From: Candidatus Woesearchaeota archaeon | GTDB lineage: Archaea; Nanobdellota; Nanobdellia; SCGC-AAA011-G17; JACQNH01 | Length of the DNA stretch: 31,609 nt | Direction of reading: 5' to 3' | Assembly (NCBI GenBank): GCA_016203175.1 | Contig: JACQNH010000026.1 | Location: 1-31,609, forward strand | Shown: in pieces, positions 22,392 through 30,504 of the stretch | Position numbering within the stretch: the first letter of the stretch is position 1 | Layout: each line of letters begins with the position of its first letter | Translations under genes and position numbers: made by a program | Notes under the pieces: generated by a model | Databases searched by the model: none | Seen by the model: only the letters and a program-made list of their open reading frames with translations | What the model was told of the DNA's origin: nothing

Positions 22392-23513
22392 TTAAAGCGG
22401 TCTTAAAACTTCTTCTCCATTAATTACCCTGATTTCCGCCCAGCTATTAAAGTAAGGGTCTCCATTAGGTTTAAATTGGTAATCAGAGGATATACCTTTA
22501 TATTTAATTTCTTTAAAATAGTCTTTAACGCAATCAGTATCTTCTCCACATTCTTTTATTGCCTCCTTTAACATGTAAACTGCATCATAAGAAGCTGAAA
22601 TGTAGAAAAAATTGTATGGCACGTCTGTTCCAAATATTTTTCTGTACTTATTTTCAAGTTCTCTTGCTTCTAGCTTGTTTCTGTCAGTGTAAGGAATAAC
22701 TGAGAAAGCTCTTTCATCAAAGCCTTTATTTGAATCAAGGTAAACCTTTTTTGAAACTAATATAGAATTTCCTAAGACTGGTAGATCTATGTTTAATTCT
22801 TTCATTTGTTTTAAGATAATTGTTGCTGTATTTGGATTCTGTGGTGAAATAAAAATTGCTTTTGGATTTAATGCATCAATCTTTAAAAGTTGTGTTTTAA
22901 AATCTGTTTGGTCCGGTGCGTAAATCTCTTCACTTATTATTTCTCCACCAACTGTTAAAAATGATTTTTTAAAATCGTCTGAAACACTTTTTGAGAATGC
23001 AGCCTGTTCTGTTATCAAAGCTATATCTCTGTAATCTTTAATAACTAATTTGGCCATTTCTTTTGTTAATCCTAATGTTGAAGGTGATGTTCTAAAGGCA
23101 TAATCACTTTTGTCAACTGCATTATCCGATGATGTGATACTTGCTAACAAAAAGATTTTATTTTGATCTATTACTGGTACAATGGCAACGGTTTCAGGAC
23201 TACAGTGACCCCCAAGAATAAATTTTACATTGTTTACATCAATTAATTTTTGAACGGCAGTTACAGCGTCTTTCCCATTACACTTTCCGTCTTCATAAAA
23301 TACTTCAAGTTTCTTCCCACCTATTCCTCCATTGTTATTAATTTCGTCAATTGCTATTTCTACCATATTTTTTGCACCTACACCCCATAAAGCTCCACCA
23401 CCTGTTAGAGGACCAATAAAACCCACTTTAATAGATTCTTTTGAACCGCAAGCTGTTAAAATAATTAATATACTTAGTAAAAGTAAACCGATCAATAGTT
23501 TATGGATTTTCAT
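22392..23513 (-). CDS. solute-binding lipoprotein (Leu/Ile/Val-binding type)
   Basis: A 373-residue substrate-binding protein of type I fold (Peripla_BP_6, LivK-like). A signal segment (5-21) ends in lipobox LTAC with Cys22 as lipid anchor, so it sits outside the cell membrane. IKVGFIGPLTGGGALWGVGAKN and NNNGGIGGKKLEVFYEDG are typical of ABC receptors for branched-chain amino acids or amides. Four cysteines in two pairs (KCNGK/GHCSPE and ECGEDTDC) may form disulfides. No permease or ATPase for it lies in the window, so it is an orphan receptor here. It starts 29 bases after the tRNA-Gly 3' end on the same strand. Confidence 0.93.
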   Translation of the reverse strand: MKIHKLLIGLLLLSILIILTACGSKESIKVGFIGPLTGGGALWGVGAKNMVEIAIDEINNNGGIGGKKLEVFYEDGKCNGKDAVTAVQKLIDVNNVKFILGGHCSPETVAIVPVIDQNKIFLLASITSSDNAVDKSDYAFRTSPSTLGLTKEMAKLVIKDYRDIALITEQAAFSKSVSDDFKKSFLTVGGEIISEEIYAPDQTDFKTQLLKIDALNPKAIFISPQNPNTATIILKQMKELNIDLPVLGNSILVSKKVYLDSNKGFDERAFSVIPYTDRNKLEARELENKYRKIFGTDVPYNFFYISASYDAVYMLKEAIKECGEDTDCVKDYFKEIKYKGISSDYQFKPNGDPYFNSWAEIRVINGEEVLRPL

Positions 23514-23556
23514 TTTTGTTTAGTTTTGCCATGAAGGTATATTGCGCCGACGGGGA

Positions 23557-23600
23557 AATTCATTTCTTTTCCTAGGTCTTCTTTTCCAAAGAAAAGCTAT
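23557..23600 (-). other. tRNA-Gly intron in the T-loop, position 59/60
   Basis: 44 nt. Exon TTCA and intron TGAA form a perfect 4-bp central helix directly on the T-stem CGGGG/CCCCG, with 3-base bulges AA^A and TT^T. A CTTTTC/GAAAAG helix closes the intron after an internal loop. Cutting after the second bulge base leaves TTCAAAT. A near-canonical bulge-helix-bulge. Confidence 0.8.
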
Positions 23601-23621
23601 TTTGAACCCCGGTCCTTGACT

Positions 23622-23633
23622 TTCTTCGTTTAA
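23622..23633 (-). other. tRNA-Gly intron at the canonical position 37/38
   Basis: Only 12 nt. CTTC (anticodon side) pairs with GAAG of the intron, with bulges CA^T and AA^A. It abuts stem TTGAC/GTCAA once the 23640-23656 intron is out. Excision leaves loop CTTCCAA with anticodon UCC and the required U33. Confidence 0.65.
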
Positions 23634-23639
23634 TGGAAG

Positions 23640-23656
23640 GCTTATCCCAGTTAACT
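23640..23656 (-). other. tRNA-Gly intron near position 31/32
   Basis: 17 nt (or shifted by one base, 23641-23657) between stem base C31 and C32. It is needed to join TTGAC to CTTCCA. I cannot draw a clean bulge-helix-bulge for it; it begins with the palindrome AGTTAACT. The least certain of the three. Confidence 0.5.
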
Positions 23657-23758
23657 GTCAAGATTCTGCCACTAAACTATCGGCGCTTAGAATTTAAACA
23701 TCATACAATTCTTTTAAAGCTTTCTGAAAAAGACCACAGAACTTTAGTTCTAGGATGT

Positions 23759-24781
23759 CTAACCTTTAGGCTGTACAAAACTCAAAAATGCATAAAATAT
23801 CATGTTTAAAGCAGGTAGTAAAATAAATATCCCCAAATATGCAACAGTGCTAATAGGTAATCCAGCAACAGTACTTCCTAAAGAATTAATAATAGCTAAA
23901 GTAACAAAAAATAATAAAGGCGCAGCAACTAATAAGCCAATATAAACTTCAGAATAAGTAGATAAGGATTCAACATATCTTTTTCTATCCAATCTATACT
24001 GTGTAATTGCCTCATCAGCTTTAGCTTTCAAATACTCCTTCAAACTTCCGCCTGTAGTTATAGTTGATACCATACCATTTAATAAGTCTCTAAACTCAAC
24101 TGATGGTGTTGTTCTGGCAACAGTTCTTAAAGCAGTGCTTAAATCATAACCAAACAAATTTATATAATTTACAATTTTTTTAATTTCTCCCTCTAAGCCA
24201 GGATACTCTTTAGATTTTAATAACATAGTAAAAACAGCACTTGGTCTAGCCCCAGAACCAGCAACAGCACTCATATGAACAATTACAAAAGGCAAATCCT
24301 CTTTAATCTTTTTTCTTAGACCATCAACCTCTGTACTTGGATAATAATAAAATATTACAAAAACTAAAATTCCAGTAAACAAACCAAAAAAACCAGAAAG
24401 TACAATATTAGTTAATGTTAAAGTGCTATAAAAATAAAATAAAAAAAGATAAATAACAAAAGAAACTAAAGTAGATAACAAAGAAGTAAACAATATCATG
24501 CTAATAAAAGTTTTAGATAATATCTTAATCTGAGACAATATCAATTTATTAACCATTGAACTAAAAAATTCAGGGTATTTATTTGTTAAGTTTATAGTCA
24601 AGCCTTCCATAATACCATTACAAAATCTTCCATAAAGATTTCCCTCATACAATTCGTACTCTTTCTTAACCTCTTCTTTAATCCTTTTAGGTAAGGCTAA
24701 TTTTAGAACTTCATCCTCTATCTGAAATAATCTTAAATAATAATCTCTTTCCCTTCTGCTAAGTGTTATTTTATCACTCAT
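23759..24781 (-). CDS. TadC/FlaJ-like membrane platform of the secretion system
   Basis: A 340-residue integral membrane protein of the type II secretion F (T2SSF) family. Hydrophobic helices lie near 92-120, 125-148, 275-298 and 306-332. The cytosolic domain between carries LPFVIVHMSAVAGSGARPS and LNGMVSTITTGGSLKEYL, the usual T2SSF pattern. It anchors the ATPase to the membrane and moves pilin subunits. Its ATG overlaps the stop of the intein-containing ATPase by 4 bases (ATGA), so the two are a translated pair as in archaeal pilus operons. Confidence 0.9.
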   Translation of the reverse strand: MSDKITLSRRERDYYLRLFQIEDEVLKLALPKRIKEEVKKEYELYEGNLYGRFCNGIMEGLTINLTNKYPEFFSSMVNKLILSQIKILSKTFISMILFTSLLSTLVSFVIYLFLFYFYSTLTLTNIVLSGFFGLFTGILVFVIFYYYPSTEVDGLRKKIKEDLPFVIVHMSAVAGSGARPSAVFTMLLKSKEYPGLEGEIKKIVNYINLFGYDLSTALRTVARTTPSVEFRDLLNGMVSTITTGGSLKEYLKAKADEAITQYRLDRKRYVESLSTYSEVYIGLLVAAPLLFFVTLAIINSLGSTVAGLPISTVAYLGIFILLPALNMIFYAFLSFVQPKG

Positions 24782-27700
24782 TTGATACCAAATCTTCTTA
24801 GTATTCCTTCAGGATTTTTATAATACTCATTTATTACTCTATAAACTTCATCAATCTCTATAATATTTCTTTTAGACATTTCTGACAATAATTTAACTCT
24901 AATCTTAAACTCATTCATTAATTGATCCTTAGGAATTCCCTTCTGTAAGATGATTTTATCAAGAATTTTCATATCAAATTTGAATAAAAATTTATTTGTG
25001 GCTGGATTCCAAACAAAAGGAGTATTTGTTATAGCTTTTCCTTTTTCTTCTGTAATCTTTAAAATTTCATTAATAGTCACTAGTTTTCTTTTGGGTTCCC
25101 CTTTAACCTTAACCTGAGCCATTACACAAACCACATCTAAGGAATCAACTAAAGATGGAGATAAATTAATCGGTTGAGTTTCTAATCTTCTTATCATAGT
25201 TTCCACATCTTCAGCATGCATTGTACCCATGCACGAGTGACCCGAATTATGTAGTAATATCCCACCAAATCCTCCAATAAAGTTCTGAACGCCAGGAACA
25301 GAAAGATCGTAAACTGGCTGTGGTTTTTTTAAATTTATTTTTTTGATACTTACAACCTTATCTAAATATATATCCCCCTTTCTATAAAAATCAGGCCTAT
25401 ACATTTCTCTTAATTTTACTTTCTTTCTTATTAATCTTACATATTTAAGAAATTCCATCATATAATTGGTTTTATAAAAAAGAATACGATAATCGCTATT
25501 TTTCCTATTTTTTTGTTTGCATTTTCTAATCCTGCCTACAATTTCATACACTAAAAGAAGTTTGGCTAAACCATCAATAAGTTGTTTTGAAATACTAGAA
25601 TATCCAATATGATTCTTTGTAATCCAGCCGTCTCCATTATATAGTCCAGTTAAAAACCACCCTATTTTTTCTTTATTTAAACCAAAAATGAAATCAGGAA
25701 TTTTTTTGTTTTTTGAGCCCTTCCCACAATACTCTTTAATAAACTCAAACAAGACTTTATGTGTAAAGGAAAGTTCAGTTGCAGAGCCAAAACCCCTATC
25801 AGTTATCCTTTCCCTTATGTTATCATCTACTACAGTTTTTATACAGTGCTTCATATCTTTTAATATCTTTTTATTTTTATTGTAGAGGCTAATAGTACTA
25901 TTTTTCCCAGAATCGTTTATGCCCCCACCAGATAAATAATATCCAAGTAATTTTAAAAATTCTTCAGTTATTTTAAGTTTAGCAGGATAAGATTTGCTTT
26001 TTCTTAAAAATTTAACGGTAATCTTATCTAAATTATAATTTATCTCTGCTTTTTTCATTAATTTTAAAAATCTATTAGCTTCTAAAGATGATTGTTTATT
26101 TTTTGTAAAATTAGCGTAGTAATCTGATACAGCTTTAAATCCAATAATTTTACAAGAGTTATCATAGCCAAATATACTTACAGCCTTTCTTATGTAATTA
26201 GGAGCAAATACTCTAATATCCGGTAAGAATTCAATTAAGTTTATATAATCTAAATCAGCATAACTACATGGTATTTTACTTGGAATTATAACTATATCCC
26301 CCATTTTTAATTCGTCTCCCCTTATAGGGATTATACCTCCATCATAAGTAAATAAAGAATGATCATCAGTAATTGTTACTTCTCTACCACTTTTAGTCTT
26401 AATATTCAACAACAAATTTCTGGGTGAATGTTTTATATTATATCTAACAGGCATAATTTCTGCTTTGTTTTCATTAAGATCAATGCAAAATGCTTTATAC
26501 TTCACATTATTTTTTAAATTTTCAATAGAGATATTTTTAGGATTCTCACTATTCAAAACCATAATTTTTTCATCCCCTTTAATTGAAGCCATGCCTTGGA
26601 ATAACACATAACTTTCTGCTCCTCTAATCTCTCCCACAATAACATAATCTGGTCTTTGTCTAAAACTCTCCTTTAATAAATCAAATAAAGTTACTTCTCC
26701 TAATCTTGTAGGCCCACCAAAACCGCCAGCAATTTCTCTTGTAACATTTGGCAACCAATTTTCATGCATCAATTGTAATTCATGCGTATCCTCAATAGAC
26801 ACAATTCTAGCTGGGGGTGGAACAAAAAAAGCTATAGCATTAAGGAATGAAGTATTGTGAACTATTATAGGTATATCTCCTGCCAAAAAATTATGATGTT
26901 CAGGAACCGTTAAATCATATACATATTTCTCACCATGATCTCTTAAAACTTCTATTTTTGATACTTCATCCCAAAAAATATCTGATTCAGCAAAAGTATT
27001 AATTTTAAAATAATCTGGATTATCTTCAAAATAACCATTTATTTCAATAAACTCATTTAATTTATTGAAAGTATAGATAGATGGTTGTCTAAAACCAGAC
27101 TCCCACATTCTTAAAAGTCGTGGCGAAATACCTAGACACTTTGTAAACTCATTTTGCGTAATACCTTCCTTTAACCTAAATGACTTTAAAAAACCTGAGG
27201 CATTTGGGATTAAGTCTACATTTGAAATCGCTCTAGCCATCTTTCTATTTAATAATTTATTTATACTCGCAATCTTTTTTGGGTGTAAATAACCTACCTT
27301 TTCTGAGAATTGTTTTACATTACTAAATCCACTTATATAAATCCTTAAATGATTTTTTCTTTTTATAAGTCTTGGTAATATCCCCAATCTTAAAAATAAA
27401 GTGTTCATACCTGTTGCTAAATCTTTACTTGTTGTCGAAACTTCTATTTCTGTTTTACCTACATAAGACTCACAATCCACTATCCCCTGTAAAAATTGAC
27501 TAATTGATTTATCGTCTTCTTGGAATAAAACCTCAGGCACAACAACAGATCTTGCTTTATTACCATAAGGAATATTAAAGACTTTATTAAGAATCTTTGC
27601 AAGCATAGAAGAATAAATAACTACTTTTGTTGTTCTATCTTTTGGATATTCGATCTTGCCATTTATACCAAACAACCTCTTACCCAAATATAAAAAATTA

Positions 27701-29310
27701 TTCAAAAGAGTTCCATTGGTATTATTAAATTGCACATTTGTTCTAGTTAGATGACCATCTGCAATGACTAACGCAATAAACCTAAATAATTCTGGGTTTA
27801 TCTCAGGCAGCTTTAAATAACGTGAAGTTGTTTTTGATTTAAGTAGAATGTCTTTATTTAGCTTTAAACCAATTAAATTACTTAATCTATTATAGTAAAA
27901 TAAAGGTATCGCATTATTTTTTGCCCAGCAACGAAGTGTTGTATAACAAATATTTAATTTTTTAGCTAAACTTTTTTTATTTAGATCATACTTTTTAGTT
28001 ATTTGATGCACAATATCATCAATCTCTTTACAAATACCAAAAACATATACATCTCTCTCGTTTACTATTTTTTTCATTAAATCAATTTTGCAACTACCTT
28101 TTATTTCAATATTTCTTGGAATAGCGATCCTATCGTAAAGTTTTAATGTATCAGCTCTAATCTTAACTAATTCTAAATCCTTTGTTGTAAAAAATGGATG
28201 CTCTGCAGTAACCGTCACACTTCTACCAGATCTTGTTGTTATTTTAACTAATTTACTTGGAGCTTTATGTAGCCATAATCTTGTAGCAACTCCCTTCTTA
28301 ATCTTTAGATCATTTGTATCCATCATTAAGATATCAAGATCAGCTTCTAAATATTCCCACCCCTCATCTGTTGTTACGATTTTACTTTTATTTTTATTAA
28401 ATTTTTCCTCTACAATTTCCTTTATAGTTCTAATCTTCCCATTTGATAAATAGATCTTTGTATCGCCTGTAACACATTTTCCTGAACCAGTACCACCAAT
28501 CACCATAATATTAGACTCATTCTCTAATAAGATCCATAAATAAGCAAGCATTTCAGGACTAACAGTTTCATTTTTCATTAATTTTATAGGAGTCCAAGGT
28601 TCTTTAGTAAACTTTCTTATTGTTATAGTCGGTCCTTTTGTAGAGATATCCTGCGTGTAAGTGGAATTTATTCTAGACCCGTCGGGCATTGATCCGTCTA
28701 ATAAAGGATTTGCATAACTAACATATTTTCCGCATTTTTGTGCTAACTTTTCAACTAGACTAGCTAAATAGGGCACAGAAGTAAAAATTAAATTAGTCTT
28801 AATATTTTTTAATTTTCTATGAACAATATAAACAGGAGTATCAATTCCATTACATTCTATATCCTCAATAAATGGATCTCTCATTAAAGGTTCAAGTTCA
28901 TTTAGCCCAACAAAATCCCTATAAATATAATACATAATCTTCAAAAAAGAATCAGAACTTATCTTAATTCTTAATTCTGTTAACAAAATTTTAGCTGTTT
29001 TTTCTAAATACTCAAGAACAACATTTTCATTTTTTATATTTACTAAACTTACATTAATTAATTCCTTAAAGCCTTCTTCAATTAAATTTAAAACAGTCTT
29101 TTCATTATCATCCAACTCAGGTTCTTGAATCTTATAAATAAGCTCTTTTAAATTATTGTCCCAGTAGATTCTAACCGTTACATAAGGCTCTATTAAAGGA
29201 TAAGTTATATCCATTAAAGTTTTATCCTCAGGGTAAATAATTTTAGGAATAAGGGGATTTATATTTATCTTAAACAAACCCTCTCTTTCTATCACCTCTT
29301 TATTGGCCAT
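24778..29310 (-). CDS. type IV pilus/secretion ATPase with two inteins
   Basis: A 1510-residue precursor that splices to a 522-residue FlaI/GspE-type hexameric motor. N-terminal domain 1-233 (LNELEPLMRDPFIEDI). Walker A GGTGSGK (272-278) is interrupted after Lys278 by intein 1 (279-819); the extein resumes TSFLNA. Asp box SIEDTHEL and Walker B YVIVGEIRG follow. Intein 2 (909-1355) splits QGMA from SGHSCMGTMHAED, the His box. The C-terminal domain ends at 1510. Without splicing, neither the P-loop nor the His box is complete, so activity depends on both excisions. Its own TATA box (about 29341-29348) gives a nearly leaderless mRNA. Works with the TadC-like protein. Confidence 0.93.
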   Translation of the reverse strand: MANKEVIEREGLFKININPLIPKIIYPEDKTLMDITYPLIEPYVTVRIYWDNNLKELIYKIQEPELDDNEKTVLNLIEEGFKELINVSLVNIKNENVVLEYLEKTAKILLTELRIKISSDSFLKIMYYIYRDFVGLNELEPLMRDPFIEDIECNGIDTPVYIVHRKLKNIKTNLIFTSVPYLASLVEKLAQKCGKYVSYANPLLDGSMPDGSRINSTYTQDISTKGPTITIRKFTKEPWTPIKLMKNETVSPEMLAYLWILLENESNIMVIGGTGSGKCVTGDTKIYLSNGKIRTIKEIVEEKFNKNKSKIVTTDEGWEYLEADLDILMMDTNDLKIKKGVATRLWLHKAPSKLVKITTRSGRSVTVTAEHPFFTTKDLELVKIRADTLKLYDRIAIPRNIEIKGSCKIDLMKKIVNERDVYVFGICKEIDDIVHQITKKYDLNKKSLAKKLNICYTTLRCWAKNNAIPLFYYNRLSNLIGLKLNKDILLKSKTTSRYLKLPEINPELFRFIALVIADGHLTRTNVQFNNTNGTLLNNFLYLGKRLFGINGKIEYPKDRTTKVVIYSSMLAKILNKVFNIPYGNKARSVVVPEVLFQEDDKSISQFLQGIVDCESYVGKTEIEVSTTSKDLATGMNTLFLRLGILPRLIKRKNHLRIYISGFSNVKQFSEKVGYLHPKKIASINKLLNRKMARAISNVDLIPNASGFLKSFRLKEGITQNEFTKCLGISPRLLRMWESGFRQPSIYTFNKLNEFIEINGYFEDNPDYFKINTFAESDIFWDEVSKIEVLRDHGEKYVYDLTVPEHHNFLAGDIPIIVHNTSFLNAIAFFVPPPARIVSIEDTHELQLMHENWLPNVTREIAGGFGGPTRLGEVTLFDLLKESFRQRPDYVIVGEIRGAESYVLFQGMASIKGDEKIMVLNSENPKNISIENLKNNVKYKAFCIDLNENKAEIMPVRYNIKHSPRNLLLNIKTKSGREVTITDDHSLFTYDGGIIPIRGDELKMGDIVIIPSKIPCSYADLDYINLIEFLPDIRVFAPNYIRKAVSIFGYDNSCKIIGFKAVSDYYANFTKNKQSSLEANRFLKLMKKAEINYNLDKITVKFLRKSKSYPAKLKITEEFLKLLGYYLSGGGINDSGKNSTISLYNKNKKILKDMKHCIKTVVDDNIRERITDRGFGSATELSFTHKVLFEFIKEYCGKGSKNKKIPDFIFGLNKEKIGWFLTGLYNGDGWITKNHIGYSSISKQLIDGLAKLLLVYEIVGRIRKCKQKNRKNSDYRILFYKTNYMMEFLKYVRLIRKKVKLREMYRPDFYRKGDIYLDKVVSIKKINLKKPQPVYDLSVPGVQNFIGGFGGILLHNSGHSCMGTMHAEDVETMIRRLETQPINLSPSLVDSLDVVCVMAQVKVKGEPKRKLVTINEILKITEEKGKAITNTPFVWNPATNKFLFKFDMKILDKIILQKGIPKDQLMNEFKIRVKLLSEMSKRNIIEIDEVYRVINEYYKNPEGILRRFGIK
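25246..26586 (-). other. intein 2 (447 aa), His-box insertion
   Basis: Starts with Ser1 (SIKGDEKIMVLN), has block B GREVTITDDHSLF with its His, and ends QPVYDLSVPGVQNFIGG...LLHN before Ser+1. LAGLIDADG motifs: the first reads LLGYYLSGGGI, with Gly where a catalytic Asp is expected; the second, GLYNGDGWIT, is intact. Splicing should work, but the homing endonuclease is probably dead or weakened. Confidence 0.9.
26854..28476 (-). other. intein 1 (541 aa), P-loop insertion
   Basis: Starts with Cys1 (CVTGDTKIYLSNG), block B GRSVTVTAEHPFF and C-terminal YDLTVPEHHNFLAGD...IVHN, followed by Thr+1. LAGLIDADG motifs FIALVIADGHL and LQGIVDCESYV look functional. Two helix-turn-helix-like segments are added: LAKKLNICYTTLRCWAKNN, and a Cro-like TQNEFTKCLGISPRLLRMWE near the C-terminus, probably for DNA recognition. 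Confidence 0.92.
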
Positions 29311-29340
29311 TTTAACCTTTTAACATTAAATTAAACTGGT

Positions 29341-29364
29341 TTATATAGCTTTTGGGGGGCTATA
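29341..29364 (-). promoter_or_regulatory. TATA box with overlapping dyad, secretion ATPase
   Basis: Minus-strand CTATATAA (29348-29341) lies about 26 bases before the expected start at the ATG. TATAGC (29344-29349) and GCTATA (29359-29364) are perfect inverted arms 9 bases apart, one overlapping the TATA box. A repressor bound here would block TBP. Confidence 0.45.
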
Positions 29365-29403
29365 CCAAAATTTTAAATAGTTAATGATCTTATTTAAGAA
29401 TAA

Positions 29404-30498
29404 TTAAGACTCTTCAGTTTTTTTAACAACTTCACCAGTGCTTAAATCTTTATAACTACCTAATAGATCAGCTTTTCTTAAAATATAACTTCCATCACCT
29501 TCTATAGTTCCAACTTGAGACCATACTTGTAGCAAAGCTTCATATGTAGATGCCTCTTTAGATAATATAGTAGCGGGTAGTTTAGTTACCCCATATTTCT
29601 TAATTAAATCTCTTCCTTCTTTAGAATCAACATCATACTCATTTTCATTAACAAAAGAAATTCCTAAACTTTTCAAAGCAGTTTTTTGCAAAGATTTATC
29701 CTGGCATTCTAAACAATTTTTATCGTAAATAACAAAAAGATTTACTAAACCTTTTACAACATTTTCTGCTAGATCATAATAAGGGGGCTGAACTTTTGTT
29801 AGCAAATAACTTCCATCATCGTTTTTAATCCCAATTGAAGACCATGCTTTAACAATATCATAAACACCAAAATCTTTAGAAACTAACATTGTTGGTAATT
29901 TAGTAATTTTATATTCCTCAATAATTTCTTTAGCTTCCTTAGCATTCATATCAAAAGTTTCATAAGAATCAATCTTAACACCTACCTTTTCTAATTGTAA
30001 TTTAATAAAAGATAAATCTATACATTTATCGCAAGACTTAACACTAATAACCTTTATTTTAACTAAACCTTCAATCTGTTTATCTTTAACATCAAAATAA
30101 GGAGCCATAACATTTCTAAAAACTAAAACATTAGATACATTTTCAAATCCTTGTTTAGGTAATTTCTCAATATCTCCTTTAATTAAAAAGGTTGGTAATT
30201 TAGTAATTTTATATTCCTCAATAATTTCTTTAGCATCTTCAAATTTTATCTCCTTTTCTTCAGTAACATTCACATTCCCTGATTTTATACTATTAATTAC
30301 TGGGGTTAAATCAAAACAGTCAGGGCAATCTGCAGAAATTTTAATAATACTAATTTGAACTGGTTTTGCAGCTTCTATCCTTAAATCCAGCTTTCTACTC
30401 AATTCTGAACCAGCCAATAATGAAACAATAATATTAAAGACTAAAAAGATTATTAAAACATTTATCAATATATTTACATAATCTCTTTTTATATCCAT
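29404..30498 (-). CDS. membrane-anchored triple-thioredoxin-fold protein
   Basis: A 364-residue protein with one N-terminal membrane helix (8-29) and three tandem thioredoxin-like domains facing outside. Each has a CxxC and a cis-Pro partner: CPDC 58-61 with P102, CDKC 156-159 with P202, CLEC 262-265 with P308 (KLPT, KLPT, KLPA). Three redox sites in one chain suggest a disulfide oxidase, isomerase or relay for exported proteins. Domains 1 and 2 share an identical 44-bp DNA segment. It is preceded by the Cys-rich membrane protein (6-base gap) and followed by the pilus motor, so its clients may be pilins or the neighbouring Cys-rich protein. Confidence 0.85.
   Translation of the reverse strand: MDIKRDYVNILINVLIIFLVFNIIVSLLAGSELSRKLDLRIEAAKPVQISIIKISADCPDCFDLTPVINSIKSGNVNVTEEKEIKFEDAKEIIEEYKITKLPTFLIKGDIEKLPKQGFENVSNVLVFRNVMAPYFDVKDKQIEGLVKIKVISVKSCDKCIDLSFIKLQLEKVGVKIDSYETFDMNAKEAKEIIEEYKITKLPTMLVSKDFGVYDIVKAWSSIGIKNDDGSYLLTKVQPPYYDLAENVVKGLVNLFVIYDKNCLECQDKSLQKTALKSLGISFVNENEYDVDSKEGRDLIKKYGVTKLPATILSKEASTYEALLQVWSQVGTIEGDGSYILRKADLLGSYKDLSTGEVVKKTEES
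29891..29934. repeat. 44-bp direct repeat, copy in domain 2
   Basis: Identical over 44 bases to 30191-30234, exactly 300 bp apart and in frame. Both encode EIIEEYKITKLPT-type residues around the cis-Pro. Perfect identity, including third codon positions, implies recent duplication or gene conversion. Confidence 0.8.
30191..30234. repeat. 44-bp direct repeat, copy in domain 1
   Basis: Partner of 29891-29934. It covers the helix and cis-Pro loop of the first thioredoxin-like domain. Confidence 0.8.
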
Positions 30499-30504
30499 AT
30501 TAAT

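Larger units (their letters stand above)
23543..23686 (-). tRNA. tRNA-Gly (UCC) interrupted by three introns
   Basis: Minus strand. Acceptor GCGCCGA/TCGGCGC with A73, D-arm GTTT-AGTGGCA-GAAT, anticodon stem TTGAC/GTCAA, variable GGAC and T-stem CGGGG/CCCCG. Anticodon loop and T-loop become normal (CTTCCAA, TTCAAAT) only after removing 23640-23656 (17 nt), 23622-23633 (12 nt) and 23557-23600 (44 nt). The mature RNA is then 71 nt, the expected size for tRNA-Gly. D-loop and A73 also fit archaeal tRNA-Gly. A TATA-like CTTTAAAAG lies near 23711-23722 (minus). The acceptor end recurs at 21571 and 22361. Confidence 0.85.

Noticed and set aside
23543..23686. Reading the tRNA at 23543-23686 as tRNA-Asn (GUU) from the CAGTTAA segment.
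   Set aside because: It would put A at position 33, and no bulge-helix-bulge forms. D-loop, A73 and size all fit tRNA-Gly(UCC).
25688..25885. A rightward 65-codon frame inside the ATPase gene.
   Set aside because: It lies antisense to intein 2 and has no promoter or recognisable protein features.
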